This document shows, piece after piece, positions 9,031-20,860 of a stretch of DNA of 64,000 bases (positions within the stretch are counted from its first letter, which is position 1; each line of letters begins with the position of its first letter). The DNA is taken from NCBI RefSeq assembly GCF_030035675.1, contig NC_084482.1:227132943-227196942 (forward strand), in the 5' to 3' direction. This DNA is from Rhineura floridana. Lineage: Eukaryota > Chordata > Lepidosauria > Squamata > Rhineuridae. The position numbers and the translations under genes were made by a program. The notes under the pieces are model-generated. The model saw only the letters and a program-made list of their open reading frames with translations. It did not search any database and was not told the origin of the DNA.

Positions 9031-11360
9031 TTGATTAAGAAAGGAAGGTATGTGTGGGATGATGATTGTTTTAAGATAGATGACCCTATGAAAACCATGA
9101 ATGATGCATATGAAGGATATTGTAACGAGTACAAGCCTTCCAAATCAAAGAAAAGTGCTGCAGCCGCTTGGGGACTTTATAATGCATGTCAGGATTTGTC
9201 AGATTTGTTAGAGGAAGAACGCAAGAAATGTCAGGAGTCAAGGAGTAAGTTGAAGCAGGCAGAGGAGGCCTTTGATATGAAAAGAGAGGTTTTTGCCAAA
9301 GAACGAAGTAATTTGATTGAAACTTTTGATAATGAACGGGTAGATTTGAATGAAGGATGGAGAAATGATTGTGACCATTTTGGCTGTGAACGAATGAATG
9401 TGGTAGCAGAAAAAATCAGTTGGGCTTCTTCTTTAAGACAAATGGAGAGGGAGCAAGATGAGGCATCAGCCCAGACTGAGATGGCTTGTAAGGACTTGCA
9501 AAAGGAAGAGGATGAATGTACCAGGGCAAAATTAACTGCTGGACACCTGGTGGTTAGAGCACAAGAGCAACGGTTGAATGTTAGCCATGATGAGTGCAGA
9601 GCTCAAATTCAAGAACTGGAAAAACAGTTGCAGGTCTACAAGGGCTGGTGGCCACAGTCATGCATGTTTCAAGTGATGGGGATGAAAAATGGGGCTTTCC
9701 TCTCTCTTCCCCCCCCCCCTGGAAGAGGCTGTATCATCTGCTCCTTTAAATCCTGAATGGAAGGAGTCACAGGCACTTGCCCCCATTATAATGAAAAATG
9801 TGGTGGAAACCACTGGGATGGGGCCAGCTCATCATAAACTTGTCCAAGAGGTTGTACGTTGGTCCCCTCCCCAGCGAAAGGCAGTGGCTGATAGTTTGGG
9901 TTCTTTGAATAGGGACAGTTTCGACTTGGTTAACTATGGCCAATAAAATGTACCCTACTGCAGATGCTGAAGATCTACTGCAGGTGGCAAGACACTGTGC
10001 CACTGAGCAAGATGCACCTTCAATTGAAGCATCTTTCAGAATGGGGAATGCAGGGAATGTGTATGATTGGATGAGAATTGTGATTAAGGCTCTGTTGCTA
10101 GAGATGAGTGTGCAAAAGGCATATGTGATGGAGAGTCAAGGTGTAGGGGAAAGCCCAGAGGTTTATGTGAATCGGAAGAAATTCCTTGCACATTTATCAG
10201 GCCATGTCAGACTTAGTGGAGATGGCCGGTATGAGTATAATGAGAGAGACTTTCTGGATGTGGCATCATGGAGTTAAATGCTCAAATGAAGTTAACAATA
10301 GGGAGGATGGATCTTGAAGGTGTTACTCGGTGGGAGTTGAGTGTGGCTATTTCACACTGCACAGAAGGTTCAGCTTGAGCCAATTCACACTGTCACATAG
10401 ACCAATCAAGGGCCTCATTCATCAGTTGTACCCAATTCAAATCGGGGACCCCAGGGGAGAGGAACTTACCGCCCTCTTTTGGCCCCTGGTTCCAACCGGG
10501 GGAGATAGGAGACCTGGGTTCAATAACTCCAGCAGCAATCATGGCAACTTCTCTCCCTCCCACCAAAGTAATGGCCCTGGTCAGACCCGACAGGGGAATG
10601 AACTGATGGGTTTTGGGGATCCCCTCTGTAATCGGCTTTGGTACATGTTTAGTAATTTGGGAGAAAATATGGTTCAGTTCCACAAGCAACCCACTGAAGT
10701 TTTGCTGAATGCTTTAAACAGGAGAGCACAGGCTCCCATGGCCCCTCCACCTCCTCTTCTTTCTCTCCCCCTCTGTTTCTACTGCCACTGTCCAGCTCAG
10801 CTCAGAGGAGCAGAGGCAGGCCGTACAAGATGCACACGATCGAACCTAGGGCTGCCCAGTTCCTGCTGTTCCAGTCACAACTGTGTCAATGTTAGCGCCA
10901 GCTGTGTGGGGCAGAATGAATGTGGAGGCCGCCACTTGGGAACGGAAGAGTGGTCAGAAAACCAGGCTTGGATTCTCCAGACAAACCCAGCCTGTAAAAA
11001 CCAGGGGTCTTTAGTGCAAACACTGTAGATACAGGGGGAGGGAATTCTCTCCTAAAACCGGGTGTCATGGATCACAGGGTAAAACCTTCTTTGACACAAA
11101 TGGAAAAGGTTTCTTTGCCTAAAGAAGTTGAAACTCCAGAAACAGTGGAAACCAGAAGGGCTCCTGTTACTGAGCAAAGTCCTGTTAATGCCCTTAAAGA
11201 AGAACATGCACAAACTTCCACTCTCCCCTCAATAAATGTGGCTAAAATCGTTCCAGATGAATGGGGTAGACCCAGCATGAAGGCTCTAGTGGTAGAGCCG
11301 GGATATGTAGCTCATCTCTTAATTGAAACAGGGGCCTCTGCATATAGATTAAACAAATAG
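9031..11360 (+). mobile_element. LTR-retroelement/ERV gag-pro remnant (fossil)
   Basis: The first part (9031-9756) encodes a charged, coiled-coil-rich protein (LLEEERKKCQESRSKLKQ) like the N-terminus of some gag proteins. The middle (9936-10277) looks like a capsid region, with GESPEVYVNRKKFLAHLSGH resembling the gag major-homology area. Near 11,310 a protease motif, LLIETGAS, corresponds to the aspartic protease DTGAS of retroelements. Pol is absent: a BovB element abuts the protease at about 11,361. The copy is broken by several breaks and no LTR was identified. The family is uncertain between an endogenous retrovirus and other LTR kin. Confidence 0.6.
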
Positions 11361-13470
11361 GGTGATAAAATACACCCCGGTCTCACACCCTTTCCATTTG
11401 GGAACCAATCAGTTTCTCCATATTCTGTTCTTATAGTAGCCTCTTGTCCAGAGTATAGGTTGCGCGTTGGACAGTCAGATGCTGTGGCACCTCCATTTCT
11501 TCTAAAGCACTCCATAGTTTTACATAATCTACCTCTTTCATAATCTAACTCTTCCCTTTCTAAACCCAGCTTGGACATCTGGCACTTCTCTCTCCATGTT
11601 TGGTAAGAGCCATTACTTTACTTGCATGGCATATTAAGGCAAGAGTTCGATAATTACTGCATTCCCTCGGATCCCCTTTCTTTGGAATTGGGATGTATAT
11701 GGAACGCTTCCAGTCTGTGGGCCATTGTTTAGTTTTCCATATTTCTTGACTAATCTTTGTCAAAATTTGGACAGATTCAGTCTCAGTAGCTTGTAGCAAC
11801 TCTATTGGTATGCCATCAATTCCTGGTGGTTTGTTTCTTCCAAGAATTTTAAGAGCAGCTTTCACCTCACATTCTAAAATGCCTGGTTCTTCATCTTACA
11901 GTTCCTCCATGAATACATCTGTCACCCTGGCATCTCTTTTATAGAGTTCTTCAGGGTATTGCTTCCATCTTCCTTTTATTTCATCTCAGTCAGTGTGTTC
12001 CCCTGTTGATTATTCAACATCCCTACTCTTGGTTTAAATTTCCCTTTCATTTCTCTAATCTTTTGGAATAGGGCTCTTGTTCTTCCCTTTTTGTTGTCCT
12101 TTTCTATTTCTATACAGTAACTATTGTAATACTTCTCTTTGTCCCTACGTACTAGTTGCTGTATTGTTGCATTTAGGGTTGTGACTGTGTTTCTATCTCC
12201 TTTTGCTTTCCTTCTCTCTTTAACCATTTGAAGAGTTTTGTCATGAGATCTTTCTCTCTTGTTAACTAGAGGTATTCTCTTTTTGCATTCTTCCCTGATA
12301 ATATCTCTGACTTCACTCCACAGCTCTTCTGGTTCTCTGTCAGCTAAGTTTAAAGCCTCAAATCTGTTCCTTATTTGATCTTTATATTCTTCTGGGATGT
12401 TATTTATATTGTATTTTGGCATTATGATTGCTTTGTTCTTCTTTATCTTTACTCTGATTTTCGATATTACCAGTTCATGATCTTTACTGCAGTCAGCTCC
12501 TGGTCTTGTTTTCGCAGAAATTATGGAATTTCTCCATCTTCTGCTACCAATTATATAATCAATTTGATTCCTATATTCACCATTTGCTGATGTCCACATG
12601 TACAGTCGTCTTTTTGGTTGCTCAAAATATGTGTTTGCAAGAAACATCATTGGCTTCACAGAATTCAATCAGTTTTTCTCCTGCTTCGTTTCTGTCTCCT
12701 AAGCCCCATTTTCCCACAATTCCTAGTTCTTCTCTGTTTCCTATTTTTGCATTCCAATCCCCCATGATTATAAGCACATCTTGTTTTGGTGTGTGATCAA
12801 TTTCTTCCTGTACTTCTGCGTAAAATTTCTCCAATTCTTCTTCTGCATTTGGCATTGGAGTGTAGACTTGGATGATGGTTATGTTAATAGGTCTCCCATT
12901 TAATCTCATTGATGTCACTCGCTCAAACCTTGTGTTGTAGCTCCTAATTGCTTTTGCTACATCACTTCTCATTATTAAAACAACCCAGTTTCTTCTTAAT
13001 TTCTCATTTCCTGCATAAAATATTTTCTGGTTGCCGGATTGAAAATGTCCCATTCTGGTCAATTTTAATTCACTCACATGAAGTATTGTAATGTTGATAC
13101 ATTCCATTTCTTGCTTGATGGTTTCTAACTTTCCCTGGTCCATGCTTCTCACATTCCATGTTCCTATTGTGTGCGTCGTACAACTCCAGACTCTCCTTTC
13201 GCATCTGTGCGTATCAGTCTCTGTGCTTCCTTTTGGCTTTGACCCAGCTGCGTCATTAGTCACAGCGCTACTCGTACTTGTCCTTTGTTCTTCCCCAGTA
13301 GCACACAGAATGCCATCTGACCTGGGGGGGTCTCATCTTCCAGCACTGTCTTCTGTTGCAGATAACAGGGGGCTAACCTTTTTGGGAGGGAGGGAGGGAG
13401 GGAGGGAGGGAGGGGATGCGAGCTGCCTTACGGGCAGTGGAAAGCACCATGTTCCTGTCAGACAGGATCC
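11361..13470 (-). mobile_element. BovB (RTE) LINE, 3' truncated
   Basis: On the minus strand, endonuclease starts IGTWNVRSMDQGKLE (about 13,150) and includes VYTPMPNAEEELEKF and IIMGDWNAKIGNREELG, then WTSANGEYRNQIDYI. RT blocks follow: KILGRNKPPGIDGIP, SIYIPIPKKGDPREC and GCILSPYLFNLYAE at about 11,370. The copy stops there, so the catalytic YADD block and 3' end are lost. At least three frame breaks separate the open pieces. The 5' part extends past 13,263 into a region with a (GGGA)n run. It lies against the gag-pro fossil. Confidence 0.93.
13384..13415. repeat. (GGGA)n microsatellite with G-quadruplex potential
   Basis: Seven consecutive GGGA-type units, with G-runs spaced by single A, lie within the 5' portion of BovB. 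Runs of this form can adopt G-quadruplexes. Confidence 0.8.
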
Positions 13471-13474
13471 ATCC

Positions 13475-13752
13475 TAGGTTTGTACATTCCAGCTGTGCAT
13501 AAGTACTGGGCTGTCCACCTTAAATGGAGGAACAAGAGAGCAGAGTTTTGTTAAAATTGTCTCTCTCTGCATCTCTTTTCACAATCTGTTTTCAAGCACC
13601 TACTGCTAAAATAACTGTACAAGGCCTCAAGCTTTGACAGTTAAACTCTGATATCAACAGAACTCCCAGAAATATGTTTCAAAGTACAAATTTCAATATA
13701 TTCACAGGATTTCTCCACAGCATTTTATTACCTTTCCTTTTCATTCCATCAG
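13475..13752 (+). other. Intron end before the zinc-finger exon
   Basis: The segment ends with a pyrimidine-rich tract and acceptor TTTTCATTCCATCAG at 13,752. No upstream KRAB or SCAN exon is visible between here and position 1, so the 5' exons lie elsewhere or were lost. Confidence 0.6.
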
Positions 13753-15923
13753 GATACATCTGGGGGGTCAAGGCTGAGGGAGAACCCTCTGAAGTATCAC
13801 TGGAAAAGGCTGAGGAGCAGATGCAGGAGCAGAAACTGAGGAGTCAAGATGCAGCAAAGAGACAAGAGGAGAGAGAGACTCACACAGGAGACAAACCTCA
13901 TATATGCTTGGAGTGTGGAAAAAACTTCAGATGTAGTAGCACCCTTACAGTGCATCAAAGAACTCACACAGGAGACAAACCTTATAAATGCTTCCAGTGT
14001 GGAAAGACCTTCAGTCGGAGTAGCACCCTTACTTTGCATCAAAGAACTCACACAGGGGACAAACCTTATACATGCTTGGAATGTGGAAAGAGCTTCAGTG
14101 TAAAAAGCAGCCTTACTTCTCATCAAAGAAGTCACACAGGAGACAAACCTTATACATGCTTGCAGTGTGGGAAAAGCTTCAGATGGAGTAGCGCCCTTAC
14201 AGTGCATCAAAGAACTCACACAGGGGACAAACCTTATAAATGCTTGGAGTGTGGAAAGACCTTCAGTCAGAGTAGCATTCTTACTTCGCACCAAAGAACT
14301 CACACAGGAGACAAACCTTATAAATGCTTGGAGTGTGGAAGGAGCTTCAGTCTTAGTAGCAGCCTTACTTCGCACCAAAGAAGTCACACAGGGGACAAAC
14401 CATATAAATGTTTGGAGTGTGGAAAGACCTTCACTCGGAGTAGCAACCTTACTTCGCATCAAAGTTTTCACACAGGAGACAAACCTTATACATGCTTGCA
14501 GTGTGGGAAAAGCTTCAGATGGAGTAGCGCCCTTACACTGCATCAAAGAAGTCACACAGGGGACAAACCTTATAAATGCTTGGAGTGTGGAAAGAGCTTC
14601 AGTCAGAGTAGCACCCTTACTTCTCATCAAAGAACTCACACAGGAGACAAACCTTATAAATGCTTGGAGTGTGGAAAGACCTTCAGTCGGAGTAGCACCC
14701 TTACTTTGCATCAAAGAACTCACACAGGGGACAAACCTTATACATGCTTGGAATGTGGAAAGAGCTTCAGTGTAAAAAGCAGCCTTACTTCTCATCAAAG
14801 AAGTCACACAGGGGACAAACCTTATAAATGCTTGGAATGTGGAAAGAGCTTCAGTGTAAAAAGCTCCCTTACTTCGCATCAAAGAAGTCACACAGGGGAC
14901 AAACCTTATAAATGCTTGGAGTGTGGAAAGACCTTCAGTCAGAGTAGCAACCTTACTTGGCATCACAGAACTCACACAGGAGACAAACCTTATAAATGCT
15001 TTGAGTGTGGAAAGAGCTTCAGTAGCAGCCTTACTAAGCATCAAAGAACTCACACAGGAGACAAACCTTATAAATGCTTGGAGTGTGGAAAGACCTTCAG
15101 TCGGAGTAGCACCCTTACTTCGCATCAAAGTTTTCACACAGGGGACAAACCTTATACTTGCTTGCAGTGTGGGAAAAGCTTCAGGTGGAGTAGCTACCTT
15201 ACGGTGCATCAAAGAACTCACACAGGGTACAAACCTTATAAATGCTTGGAATGTGGAAAGAGCTTCAGTGTAAAAAGCACCCTTACTTCGCATCAAAGAA
15301 GTCACACAGGGGACAAACCTTATAAATGCTTGGAGTGTGGAAAGAGCTTCAGTCAGAGTGGCAACCTTAGTATACATGAAAGAACTCACACAGGGGACAA
15401 ACCTTATACATGCTTGGAATGTGGAAAGAGCTTCAGTGTAAAAAGCAGCCTTACTTCTCATCAAAGAAGTCACACAGGGGACAAACCTTATAAATGCTTG
15501 GAATGTGGAAAGAGCTTCAGTGTAAAAAGCACCCTTACTTCGCATCGAAGAAGTCACACAGGGGACAAACCTTATAAATGCTTTGAGTGTGGAAAGACCT
15601 TCAGTGAGAGTAGCAGCCTTACTTGGCATCACAGAACTCACACAGGAGACAAACCTTATACATGCTTGGAGTGTGGAAAGAGCTTCAGTCTGAGTAGCAC
15701 CCTTACTTCTCATCAAAGAAGTCACACAGGGGACAAACCTTATACATGCTTGGTGTGTGGGAAAAGCTTCAGGTGGAGTAGCAACCTTACTTCGCATCAC
15801 AAAACTCATACAGGGGACAAACCCTATAAATGCTTCGAGTGTGGAAAGAGCTTCAGTCAGAGTGGCCACCTTACTTTGCATCACAAAACTCATACAGTGA
15901 ACAAACCTTATACATGCTTGTAG
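13753..15923 (+). CDS. C2H2 zinc-finger protein, terminal exon with 24 fingers
   Basis: This exon encodes a DNA-binding protein that probably acts in the nucleus as a transcription regulator. The frame is also open upstream to an ATG at 13,674, but a strong acceptor at 13,751-13,752 marks the likely exon start. The acceptor is phase 1, as usual for KRAB/SCAN zinc-finger terminal exons. An acidic linker (about 45 residues) is followed by 24 tandem C2H2 fingers from 13,902. All fingers keep both cysteines and both histidines. Finger 14 lacks two residues between its second cysteine and first histidine. Linkers are nearly all HTGDKPY instead of the usual TGEKP. Fingers repeat with a period of eight. 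The frame ends inside what would be finger 25. Intact, but expression is unproven. Confidence 0.88.
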
Positions 15924-16070
15924 TGTAGAAAGACCTTTAGTCAGAATGGCTACCTTCAGGCACATCAAAGGATCCGTTGAAGGGAAGACGTATAAATGCT
16001 TTGAATGTGTTAACAGCTTTAAGCAGAGTTCAACTTTTTCTGTGCATCAAAGGATTGTGGAAGGAAATTT
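15924..16070 (+). pseudogene. Decayed fingers beyond the stop codon
   Basis: In line with the upstream array, sequence after the TAG at 15,921 still resembles two fingers. The first reads RKTFSQNGYLQAHQRI with its second cysteine kept; the second reads YKCFECVNSFKQSSTFSVHQ. The protein has therefore probably been shortened at its C-terminus by a nonsense change (TGC TTG TAG TGT, where CAG or GAG is expected). The second finger has also lost its usual linker. Confidence 0.75.
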
Positions 16071-16955
16071 TTCCAGTCAATTCATTGTGTTCCGAAGAAC
16101 AGAGTTTGTTGAGAGAGAGATAGCAAAGACCAATGCATGGGGAGAGAGGTCACGAAATACCAACTCTACCCAAAATATGCCAAGTAGAGCTTTAAAAGGG
16201 GATTACACATCAGACATTTGTCGCATCCAAATACATATATTAAATTCCATACAAAGTAAAATCATACACCTTCCGAGTGGTTCTTTACCACATTTTGACC
16301 CTGCCTACCCATGTGCCAGCTACAGAAAGTACCTAACATCCCTGTGACCTGATATTTCTTCTCAAAACCCAATCTTAAAGACAGTCTTCCTCTGTAAAAT
16401 TCTCTCATTGTGACTTCCCCTTTTCCCATCTCTTCGCTGTATTTCAAAGCTGCTTTCACTTTTACGTTGTAAATATAATTAATATAGGAAGAGATAAAAC
16501 AGGAGCTTTTAGATCCTGAGCTCTGAAAAGTTATATTTTCTGCTCTCAGTCCCCCCGTTTGAAACTTAGTTCCAACCAGGGGTTATAACTTATCAGAGGT
16601 GCAGAAATATGCCTCATTAGCAGGGCAGTGGCCTGACCTTTTGGCCAATTTATCAGTGGGTTTCTTAAACCGGTCCTCATTCTCGACTTTGTGAACATAG
16701 TGCTATATGGTTGAATGTGGTACCCCAAACTGTGAGGCCATGGACAAGCTCATGGTGTTGAAAGGATTACAACATTTCAGAGTCCAAATCTTCTCAATCT
16801 TGCAACCTTCCATCTCCCAGGCTACCCCCTACTCCACATGACTGGAAACCAGAAGGAATGTTAGACCCTCAAGGAAAACCCCTTTCGCTGCTTTTCAATG
16901 TTCTTGGTGATTCAAAGAACAACAAATTATGGGACCTAACCCCAGAGACCGGCCA
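16071..16955. other. Zinc-finger 3' flank, no recognised feature
   Basis: AT-rich 3' UTR-like and unassigned sequence. An ATTAAA-like signal occurs near 16,240. No gene was recognised. Confidence 0.45.
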
Positions 16956-16957
16956 GC

Positions 16958-18892
16958 GATTAGGAGCTACAACACAAGGTCTGAGTGAGTGACATCAATG
17001 AGATTAAATGGGAGACCTATTAACATAACCATCATCCAAGTCTACACTCCAATGCCAAATGCAGAAGAAGAATTGGAGAAATTTTATGCGGAAGTACAGG
17101 AAGAAATTGCTCACACACCAAAAGAAGATGTGCTGATAATCACGGGGGATTGGATTGCAAAAGTAGGGAACAGAGAAAAACTAGGAATTGAGGAAAATGG
17201 AGCCTAGGAGACAGAAACGAAGCAGGAGAAAGACTGATTGAATTCTGTGAAGCCAATAATTTGTTTCTTACAAACACATTTTTTGAGCAACCAAAAAGAC
17301 AACTGTACTCGTGGACATCACCAAATGGTCAATATAGGAATCAAATTGATTATATCATTGGTAGCAGAAGATGGAGAAGTTCCATACTTCCTGTGAAAAC
17401 AAGACCAGGAGCAGACTGCAGTACAGATAATGAACTGGTAATATCGAAAATCAGAGTAAAGATAAAGAAGGCCAACAAATCAATCACAATGCCAAAATAC
17501 AATTTAAATACCATCCCAGAAGCATATAAAGATCAAATAAGGAACAGATTTGAGGCTTTAAACTTAGTTGACAGAGAACCAGAAGAACTATGAAATGAAG
17601 TCAGAGACGTTATCAGAGAAGAATGCAAAAAGACAATAACTATAGCTAAAAAGAGAGAAAGACCCCAATGGATGACTGAAGAAACTCTTCAAATGGTTAA
17701 AGAGAGAAGGAAAGCAAAAGCAAAAAGAGATAGAAACACAGTCAGAACCCTAAATGCAACAATACAGTGACTAGTACGTAGGGACAAAGAGAAGTATTAC
17801 AATACTTGCTGTATAGAAATAGAAGAGGACAACAAAAAGGGTAGAACAAGAGCCCTGTTCCAAAAGATTAGAGAAATGAAAATGAAATTTAAAGCAAGAG
17901 TAGAGATGTTGAATAATCTACACGGAAACACACTGACTGACCGAGATAAAATAAAAGGAAGTTGGAAGCAATACACTGAAGAACTCTATAAAAGCAATGC
18001 CAGGATGACAGATTCATTCATGGAAGAACTGTATGATGAAGAACCAGAAATTTTAGAATGTCAGGTGAAAGCTGCTCTTAAAATACTTGGAAGAAACAAA
18101 TCATCAGGAATATATGGCATACCAATAGTTGCTACAAGCTACTGAGACTGAATCTGTCCAAATTTTGACAAAGATTAGTCAAGAAATATGGAAAACTAAG
18201 CAATGGCCCACAGACTGGAAGTATAACATATACATCCCAATTCCAAAGAAAGGGGATCCGAGGGAATGCAGTAATTATGGAACTCTTGCCTTAATATGCC
18301 ATGCAAGTAAAGTAATGCTCAAGATTATATGAAGCGAGAAATGCCAGACATTCAAGCTGGATTTAGAAAGGGAAGAGGAACCACAAATCATATCGCAAAC
18401 ATATGTTGGATAATGGAACAGAACAAGGAATTTCAGAAGGAAATCACCCTGTGCTTTAGATTACAGCAAAGCCTTTGACTGTGTAGATCATGAAAAACTA
18501 TGGAATGCTTTAAAGAAATGGGGGTGCCACAGCATCTGATTGTCCTGATGCACAACCTATACTCTGCACGGGAGGCTACTGTAAGGACAGAATATGGAGA
18601 AACCGATTGGTTCCCAATCAGAACGGGTGTAAGTCAGGGGTGTATTTTATCACCCTATTTATTTAATCTGTATGCAGAACATATCATACGAAAAGCAGGA
18701 TTGGACCAAGATGAAGGAGATGTGAAAATTGGAGGGAAAATATCAATAATTAAAGGTATGCAGATGATACCATACTACTAGCAGAAACCAGTAATGATTT
18801 GAAACGAATGCTGATGCAAGTTAAAGAGGAAAGCACAAAAGCAGGACTACAGCTGAACAACAAAAAGACTGAAGTAATGACAACAGAAGATT
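16958..18892 (+). mobile_element. BovB (RTE) LINE, truncated at both ends
   Basis: It begins inside the endonuclease, continues with MRLNGRPINITIIQVYTP (about 17,005) and IITGDWIAKVGNREKLG, then WTSPNGQYRNQIDYI, and RT blocks YIPIPKKGDPRECSNYGT and GVSQGCILSPYLFNLYAE. It ends just after the YADD-equivalent block (sequence near 18,765), where VMTTEDL meets a Vingi-like fragment. Several stops and frameshifts separate the open pieces. The matching copy at 11.4-13.5 kb is in the opposite orientation. Confidence 0.92.
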
Positions 18893-19600
18893 TGATTTGC
18901 GATAGATCCTCTGTCCAAAATGTGAACAGGCTGTTCAGTAGCTCGAGCTGAAGATTAAGAAGATTCACTACCGTATCTGGGGCGGGATCTTCTTTATCGT
19001 GAGCTTCTTTATAAGGTGAACATTGGGGACAGAATGAGGTATACAGTTTTGGCTGTAACGAAGCGGGAGTGGTCTTCTCGTTTGATTCCATAATCCCCTC
19101 AGACGCAGACTGGGACTTAGTTAGGAAGCCCCCATGCGGGCCGCCTGTTTCCGCTGTATAATTTGCCCGTTCCAATTCCACCACCCAGGAGCACTCTACT
19201 TCCCTCTCCGTCCTCTCGTTCAATGGCTTCATTAGCTGGAGTGGACCCAAGGACCAATCTAGGCAATCATCTTTCTCATTGTCAACCATCATGTGCGGGG
19301 GGTCTGTGGAGGGCAAGGCGTTTAACGTTGGACTGTAAAAGTCTGTGATTTTAGGTTGAATATACAGTTTGTTGCCCAGGTGGGAAAGTTCCAAGAGGGG
19401 GACCAAACCACATTGTCTGTATCCCTCCCTGGTAAGAACCATCTCTCCTGTTATTCAGGGATCCACAGGGGAAGCTGCTTGAATGCCAGGCGAATAAATA
19501 ATTAAAATTTGGTCCTGCTGCTTTAAGACTGCTGGGCGGGACTAGTCAATGTCAGTGTCCATCTATGTAAATGTAAGTCAGCTCCCGGCAAACTTAGCGA
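18893..19600 (-). mobile_element. ORF1 fragment of the Vingi-like LINE
   Basis: The minus-strand frame 18,750-19,442 shares a clear pattern with ORF1 of the full-length element at 36.6-37.5 kb. Shared blocks are MVLTR-x(2)-YR/K-x(2)-GL, then KITDF near residue 32, CLDW-x-LGP and LNxQLELxxSLFTxWTEDL. This supports one conserved ORF1 protein of unknown fold in this LINE family. The 5' end is approximate. The other end abuts BovB at 18,892. Confidence 0.7.
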
Positions 19601-20274
19601 TGATACGGCTACTTTGACTGTAAGCATTAAAAGTACTGAAGCTTTAATAAACTAAAAATCCAGCATTGGAAAAAGGAAAAGGGAGCTTACAAAAGGAATG
19701 AAAAGAGCAGGGATTGCCTGGGCAATGAAAGAGCTCCTCTGAGTTGTCGAGGTTTGCTTGTTTGTAATCCACCAGTCCCACATGACTCCATGGGATGCAT
19801 GCAATAAGACACAAAACTTCCACATAAGCCACATTCCATGCAATAATACATCTTTCTGAACAGAGCCCAGAACAACATCTGAACCAGCCAAGTCAATCAA
19901 ATGCACCAGTCATGCATAACTGCATGAGTCAATGCTCTGGGCCACAAGCTTTCAGAGCAAAGGTTTGTGCTATGCGCTCCAATTGTTTTCAGTGGTATAT
20001 AGCCAAATATAACTTCAGTTAATTTAACAACAGAGACAAATTTCATTTGATGATGTCAAATTTAAATTTTTACTGCTGAAAGTTAAGGGCACACTTCTGT
20101 ATTTTTGTGAATACTTTGATTCTCTTATGTTACTGTAATAGATATTAAAGATGACCTTTCATTCCAACGAGCGGTAGTGTTTATTTATAAATTATACAGT
20201 CATCTACACAAATCCTGAATGAAATGTTAATAGTATATGTTGAGGCTTATTTTTAACACCTGCCAAGGCAGTGT
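19601..20274. other. No gene; contains a copy of a dispersed repeat
   Basis: No coding feature was recognised. Positions 19,770-19,850 match, in reverse orientation, the unit of the tandem array at 21.6 kb. A run of short minus-strand frames near 19.65-19.9 kb lacks homology. Confidence 0.5.
19770..19850 (-). repeat. Single copy related to the 150-bp tandem repeat
   Basis: The minus strand reads ATGTGGAAGTTTTGTGTCTT then GCATGCATCCCATGGAGTCA and TGTGGGACTGGTG. The same sequence occurs in the plus-strand units at 21.63-21.98 kb. It is therefore a dispersed family that has become tandem at one site. Confidence 0.7.
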
Positions 20275-20860
20275 AATGCTCACCTCAATACCCAGGTATA
20301 AGTGCGAGCTGAGGAGAGCCTGAGTGACTCTTGGGCTTTCGGCCAGGTACCACGTGAAGACAAACACACAACTTCTTGATCAAAAAGTGGCCTCAATCTC
20401 TACACAGGCACAGCAGCCTGGCAAGAATGAAGACCCCTTTTATTATTTACCGTGCCAATATATAGGTTTCAGGAATAAAGTAGCAATAAACAAAATGTAA
20501 CATAACATCAGTGACAACATCAGAGACATCAGAGACGAGTAACAGGCCCCTGCTACATATCCAAACGTCAGGACGTTCCTCCCTTGAATCTCTGGGGCCC
20601 TGAGCAATACATTGTGAGATAAGGGTAGGGATGAGGTGAGTAATTGACACTTCTGGGAGTCATAAACATGGGAACATATACACAAGAAAATACATATGGC
20701 CCTAAGAAGTCTGCTTATCGATAAAACTACGAGATTCTATTACTAAACCTCTGAGGGAGTACCCAGAAGGAATTTAGAGAGAAATACAAAGCCTTAATTA
20801 TACAAAGAAGATACATGATACATGTGCGTAAAGACACATAGAGTACTGCAAGAATAAAAC
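20275..20860 (-). mobile_element. Possible LTR (fossil)
   Basis: The minus strand shows CCTATATATTGG (TATA-like) followed about 30 bases on by AATAATAAAAGGGG (poly-A signal) and then a GC-richer segment, the order expected for an LTR promoter and R region. The ends are not clear and no internal region was recognised. Confidence 0.3.

Noticed and set aside
10330-11028. A 232-codon plus-strand frame as a host gene
   Set aside because: It lies between capsid-like and protease-like parts of the gag-pro fossil and has no separate domain, so it is better treated as part of that fossil.
13849-15273. Plus-strand alternate-frame ORFs inside the zinc-finger exon ([15 protein letters not shown]-type repeats)
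   Set aside because: Out-of-frame shadows of the C2H2 repeats. The same pattern appears at 26.3, 38.0 and 48.2 kb and is useful only as a marker for fingers.
13797-15968. A 723-codon open frame on the minus strand opposite the zinc-finger exon
   Set aside because: It mirrors the 84-bp finger periodicity (repeating [19 protein letters not shown] units) and is open only because the sense repeat lacks stops in that frame. It has no homology of its own.
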